From contig JAVTVX010000031.1 in the NCBI GenBank assembly GCA_033439265.1, positions 20,566,001 to 20,630,000 on the forward strand: a DNA stretch of 64,000 bases, read 5' to 3'. Each line of letters begins with the position of its first letter. Position 1 is the stretch's first letter. The DNA is from Dillenia suffruticosa. Lineage: Eukaryota; Streptophyta; Magnoliopsida; Dilleniales; Dilleniaceae. Of this stretch, positions 58,631 through 64,000 are shown in pieces. Both the position numbers and the translations under genes were made by a program. The notes beneath the pieces were generated by a model, which saw only the letters and a list, made by a program, of their open reading frames with translations, was not told the origin of the DNA and ran no database searches.

Positions 58631-61106
58631 TGTAAGACCAAAAAAAAGAAAGTTAAAGTTTTTATTTATTTATTATTACTCTCTCCCCTCCCTACTTTCC
58701 CAATTCCTTACCCGAGACACATTTTTTCCCCTTCCAATCTCTCACTAGTCTCTCGTTTCTCACCCTCAATCTCTCCCTATCTCAATTTCTCAACCCCACT
58801 CACTCTCTCCCATCTCCCTCTACCTCCCACGGCTGCGTTTTCCTCTAACCACCGCCACCAACCTTAGCGGTTGTTCGTCTCTCTCTCTTTCTCTCTCCCG
58901 TACGTGTGCGACAACCCTTTGCTTCTCTCCGTCGCCTATTCACGCGCGGTGTTCTCTACCACTGCAACGCTTTTCTGCAACCCTCGCAGAAGTCTCGACC
59001 GGCAGTCGTCAAGAGACCCTCGAAAACCTTAGGCTGCGATTTCCTGCGATCCCTCCACTAAGCAGGTAGGGGCTGGTTTCTGACCATTAGCTCTAGGTTT
59101 CAATTTTTCTTGATGATTAGACTTAATTTCTAAACTTTGCTTCGAATTGGAAGCATTACAAGAGTCCGAACTGAACTGAGCGTACACGGAAGTTAGGGCT
59201 GTGAACTACAAAAACCCTAAGTGAGGGAAATTCTAATCCCTTTGAAAATTGAATGAATTTAAGGTTAATTTAGGGTGAGAAGTCTTGTATATGTCTAGAA
59301 TGTATGTTGGATTTGAATAAAATGTATTTTTTGAAATTCTATATGTGATAATTAAGATTAAGTCTAGAATTTTATATGAACTAGACTGTCTGATACGAAA
59401 GAAGTATGTTAGAAGATAATAGGGTCTTGTTGGGTTGATTAGAATAGTTTTTCTTAGATTTTAATTTAAAATATGTATGAAAAATATTATGGTTATGTAA
59501 ATTCGAAAGCAAATTGGGAAAATTGTTAGAAATTAGAGAAAATTGAGGAATATTGGGAATTAAAGCCATTGGTGAGGCAAATAATCCTAAATTGATGAAA
59601 TGGGAATCTAGAAATGTAAATGTATAAATTAAGATTATATTAAATTAAGAGGAAATTTGAAAATCCTTTAATGAAACTTTATTTGATAATAAATTGTGAT
59701 GATTGGTCTAGATTAACCTTTTGGAGATTTGAAAGGATTCATTATGGAGTAATTATGGAAATAGAAAGTGAATACCCTCCCTAAAGGTGAGTGGATAGTT
59801 CATTGTGATTTTAAATGAGTAAATGATTTAAAATTCTTTATAAATGATTTTTACATGATTTATATAAATTGTTTTGTGATGGTGGGATGTCCGAAATGAG
59901 AATTTGAATTGCGAATGCATCCCTTGAGTTTATAAATGAATGTGTGCCATATATTGTGGAAATTTTGAATTATAAATGCTATGGTATGATTTAGAAATTT
60001 TTTTGTTGAAATTTTGGCACATGAATTGTGAATTGGAAATTTGCAAATGAAACGGTGCATGGGATTAATGGTATAGTCATCCCCCCCATGGAGCAACTCG
60101 ACAGGGTGACGTGGTTGAGGGTTGGATTAGATTAGCGGGGGAGACAAACGTGACTCCCTTTGTTATATGTCGAGCTATATCTGGATGCACCCCAGTGAGG
60201 TACGATTCAACGCCAAAGAAGGGGATTTTGGTATTTTGAAATATATGGAATGAAAACCCCTTAGCGGGCTTTCGTCCGAGTTCGGCCAAACCTAGTACAA
60301 GAGTATTTTCATAGAAAGCCCCATGATTTTCGAGAAATATGAATTAAATATATGCATGTTTGTTTGAATTATTCTGATTTGTTGAGACTATTTTACATTC
60401 AAAGAGTTGTTTATGAAATATGTTTCGACTTCCCCATATTAACCCCTCATTTATTGCCACAACACCATTACACTCCACTCGCTGAGTATTCTCAATACTC
60501 ACCCATCTCTTTACATTTTTCAGAGGATACTTTGCGGAGAGATTTCACTTGGAAGTTACGGAAGAATTATTTTTACTGATTTGCATAGGTATTTAATGAT
60601 GTAAGATTTATTTTGGATTGATGTGTAATCCATGGAAGGAAAAACTTTATATTATTCTTTTGGTTTGGATTTAATCGATACTTGTCATGTGATGATGGGC
60701 AAGTATTGATAGAATTCACGCTTGTTCATTGTGAAATTTGATTATTTTTTGTTTAAATTATCTTTTTGCAAAACTTATTGTTTCAAATGGGACATTTGAA
60801 CTTTTAATTAAAATTTTTTGTTGTATATGGATGAGAGGGTATTGAAAATTGTCTAGAAGGCCGGGTTGGCCAAATTGCATGCGTGCATATATAGGGATGG
60901 ATAGATAGATCCTCTGTTTGTGTGTCTTTGCATACATTTGATAATTGATGACCTATGAGGGTCATTTGAATGCTGTTGAGTTGTTTTTAAAACATATTGA
61001 ACATGTGGAATGTCTTACGTTGTTCCGGTATATGGGGAGATACTATCCGTATGCCGAGATAGTACGGCAGTTGTTGCGTACTCGAGTCGAGGGTCAGGGC
61101 ATAACA
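58631..61106 (+). mobile_element. 3' LTR of the Gypsy element, about 2.5 kb
   Basis: It starts TGTAAGACC 49 bp after the integrase stop and ends GGCATAACA. It holds the same landmarks as the solo LTR at 285-3934: CTCGCTGAGTATTCTCAATA near 60480 and a TATGGGGAGATACTATCCG block near 61032. The first 600 bp are C/T-rich and leader-like. No 5' LTR is found upstream of the truncated coding part, so target-site duplication cannot be tested. Confidence 0.75.
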
Positions 61107-61695
61107 GCCTTGTAGTTTGCTTTTGATAATCCTCTGTTTCTCCTCGTTTTTGTCTTCTCCTCCAAATGATTTTCTTCAACAACATGATTAGCTTTATCAC
61201 TGAAGTTTCAGTAGTTAGCTTACCAGAAATCACCAAATCATTGCACTAGAACCAACATCAGCATATGAAATGTAAATGACATTTTTAGCACCACTTTGCT
61301 TGCTTTATAATAAATAGTTACAAAACGAGTTTTCTACTCATTTTACAGACCATACAGCAAAGTTTTTGCACAAATGGGTCTGACGAATGTTACAAAAGGT
61401 CGTTAAGCCATTGGTCTAAAATTAGAGTTTGAAATTACTTTTCCAAATTAGGGTTTTAAAACAGTCTTGTAAATAAAACAGTCTTTTAAATTAGGGTTGT
61501 AATTGTTAATTAACCAAATCTTAATTTACCAATTGGATTGTTCATGTTTGAAATTTGTTCTGACTATCACTAAATAATGTTCTTCTTCATAGTTAATTGG
61601 TACCAATTGTATTGTTCATGTTTCAATTATTGGGATGTTCTTGTTTCACTAAATTATTAAACATTTCCATTTCATTGTCAGATATAGATTCCATT
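61107..61695. other. Spacer between LTR and second MULE
   Basis: AT-rich, no gene recognised. The left terminal repeat of the second Mutator element may lie here, but its right end is outside the window, so the pair cannot be matched. Confidence 0.4.
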
Positions 61696-64000
61696 AAATT
61701 TACTGCTGCATTTTATCATGGGGGAAATTTGTGGGATGTAAAAAATATGAAGGCGAGGACCTGACCTATTTTGATAATTGTGATATAAATAATATGTCTC
61801 TGGTTGAATTGAAAAGCATGGTAATACAATTAGGTTATAAAAACTTTGTAAGGGTATTGGGCCAAATTGATGGAGATGAGTTCTATGAATTTTCTAATGA
61901 TACTGATTTGTTGGAATATTTAGAGAAAAGATTAAAAACAGATAAGGAAGTTCATTTCTACATAGAGCACAGGATAGATGAGGCTAATTTTGTTGATGAA
62001 AGTGTTCTTAAGGAGGAGATAGAAGCAATGCAGGGTAGTCCAGCACATAGAAGTGATTTTGAGGATTTGGTTTCTGATTCTGAATCAGAAGACAGTGATT
62101 TAAGTTTCAGATTTGAAGATAGTGATTGTGATGATGAAGGGGAAGAGCTGTTTCTTAGTGATAATGATTGGAATGATCCCTCTATAGAAGATGAAGAAAA
62201 TTTAAATTATACTATTTCAGACAATGATAGTAATGATGATGGGATGTAGCCGAAGGGAAGTAGGAGGAGTTACGAGGAGTTCAAACAAGATAGGCACATA
62301 GAATTGAGGAATGACCAATTATTTGAGAGTTTAGACTTTTTTAAACAAGTGTTGAAAGATTACGCTGTTTATAATGAGCAGAACTTGAGATATATTAAAA
62401 ATGACAACTCCAAGGTCCGGATGGGGTGTGTTGAGGGATGTGAATGGTTAGTGTATGCAAAGAAATTACGTGATCATGAGAAGACAGCCATGTTGGTCAC
62501 ATATAAGTCTAGACATACCTGTACTAGGTCATGGAAGAACAAGCATGCTATAGCTGCTTGGTTGGCAAAACAATGGGTTAAGAAGGTTAAAGATGATCCC
62601 AACATCAAAGTGAATGTGTTGCAGCGAAAAGCCAAGGATAAATTTGGGTTGAATTGTACACGAATGAAGGTATGGAGAGCCAAAAAATTGGCCAAAGAAC
62701 TTGTAGAAGGGCATGATAGGGAGTAATTTTTCCTATTGAAGTAGTATTTTGAAGAAATTTTGAGAACGAATAAGGGGAAAACATGCAAGATTAAAAGTTC
62801 AATTGTACCTTGTGGATAGCATCATTTGCGAGACATGTACCCTAATACTCCAATTTTCAGAAGATATTACATTTGTCTAGAGGCATGTAAGAGAAGTTTC
62901 TTGGCAGCTTGTAAGCCTTTCATAGGCTTTGATGACTGTTTCTTGAAGTCAAGATTTGGAGGGCAATTTTTTGTTGCAACTGGGAGAGATCCTAATGATA
63001 GGATTTTCCCTTTGGCCTTTGCCCTCGTTGAGGTAGAGGAGACGGATTATTGGAGATGGTTTTTGCAACATTTGCTAACAGACATTGGGGAAGACAGAAG
63101 GTGGACTTTCATTTATGATCAACAAAAAGTACTCATAGACCCGTTTTGTTGCATACTGTAAAAATTGTATTTTGTTGCACACTGAACATAGAATATGTGT
63201 AGGGATTGATAAATACAATTTCAGCTTTGTTCCCTCATTTTGAGCATAGGATATGTGTCAGGCATATGTACAACAATTTCCACAAGCAGTTCTCAGACTT
63301 GAAATTGAAAAACATGTTTTATGTTGCTGCAAGAGTCACTTATGAGGCTGAATTTTTGAGAGCCATGATAGAAGTCCAAAATACTGACCCAAGAGCATAT
63401 GCTTGGTTGATGGAAAAGGAGAGGAAAATATGGACAATGTCAGCTTTTTCTGCATATAGTAAATATGATATATTGGTGAATAATTTATGTGAGTCCTTTA
63501 ATGTAAAAATTTTGGAAGCAAGAGAGTTGCCTGTCATTAGTTTATTAAAGTTTATCAGAACTGGTTTGATGGCCAAGTTAGTGAAAATAGGACTAGGATT
63601 TCAACTTTTCAATGTGAAATTTGTCCTGTCATTCAAGGAAAACTTGAGAGTTTGAAGAAGCAGAGTAGACATTGGTTTCCTTCCTTGGCTAGAGGTGGAA
63701 TTTATGAAGTTTCAAATTATAGGAACAAATTTATTGTAAATTTGGATTATAGGACATGCAGCTGTAGAAAATGAGAATTAAGTGGCATTCCATATTCTCA
63801 TGCAATTAGCTGTATTTTTGCATTGAAGGATAAGCTTGAGAAATATGTCTCTAGTTATTATTCTCCTTATGTCTATGTTGAATGTTATGGTCCCATTATC
63901 TATCCTTGTAATGGTCCCGATGCATGGGACAAAAATGATGTCCCAACATTGTTGCCTCCAATTTACAAAAGGAAACATGGGCGTCCATCAAAGAAAAGAC
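61696..64000 (+). pseudogene. Second MuDR-type transposase, decayed, runs off the window
   Basis: FTAAFYHGG (frame 1), then after a one-base shift VGCKKYEGEDLTYFDNCD, gives the N-terminus. An acidic linker full of Asp/Glu/Ser follows (62040-62240). The MuDR domain is 62304-62726 (GCVEGCEWLVYAKKL, YKSRHTC, LAKQWVKK). The catalytic region has KPFIGFDDCFLKSRFGGQFF (first Asp) and FIYDQQK (second Asp). A 74-bp GT...AG segment (63129-63202) interrupts the frame just before GLINTISALFPHFEHRIC. The SWIM finger reads CSCRK, stop, ELSGIPYSHA: a Trp codon is a stop and the third Cys is Tyr. Other stops (62248-62250, 62724-62745, 62818-62820) and a frameshift near 63580 show it is inactive. It differs clearly from the 43.8-kb transposase and belongs to another MULE clade. 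Confidence 0.88.

Overview
This is nuclear DNA of a flowering plant, very probably a eudicot. It is AT-rich, its genes are split by GT-AG introns (some of several kb), and it is packed with plant-type transposons: CACTA, Mutator, hAT-like, Ty3/Gypsy, Copia-like and an RTE LINE. I cannot name the species. All gene models below come from reading splice sites and protein similarity by eye; there is no transcript evidence.

Layout. 1-17.4 kb is transposon territory. A solo LTR (285-3934, 5-bp target duplication) is followed by a complete-ended CACTA element (4314-13321, 3-bp duplication). The CACTA carries a decayed Transposase_24 gene and exons copied from two host genes (a GrpE co-chaperone and a nuclear poly(A)-binding protein), with a Mutator-type MITE nested between those exons. 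Relics of small LTR elements follow (14.6-16.7 kb).

17.5-38.7 kb is the gene island, all on the plus strand. It holds a calcineurin B-like calcium sensor of the CBL2/CBL3 type (eight coding exons, 226 aa, RTE LINE in intron 5), an RPB4-like subunit of RNA polymerases IV/V (NRPD4 type, nine exons, with one suspicious intron), and a BMT5-like/DUF2431 Rossmann-fold protein (three exons, 244 aa). Mutator-type MITEs sit just upstream of the second and third genes, and another lies in the last intron of the third.

38.7-64 kb is again mostly mobile DNA. It contains a glucanase (GH17) gene fragment, a decayed coding Mutator element that carries both a MuDR transposase and a plant mobile domain (PMD) gene, a hAT-like remnant, two LTR-like remnants, a small intact heavy-metal-associated (HMA) protein gene at 53.3-54.3 kb, the 3' end of a Ty3/Gypsy chromovirus with its LTR, and a second decayed MuDR transposase running off the right edge.

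The most notable result is one Mutator-type family seen in at least five places. Four short non-autonomous copies have recognisable 9-10 bp target duplications and termini related to GAGCTTTGTA. The coding element at 42.6-48.9 kb shares the subterminal fold-back motifs built on TGTCGAG/CTCGACA. Second is the NRPD4-type gene: its intron 5 has lost a GT donor and is readable only as a GC-AG intron or as a broken gene. The RNA-directed DNA methylation pathway normally silences such transposons, so a fold-back MITE in the promoter of one of its polymerase subunits is worth testing.
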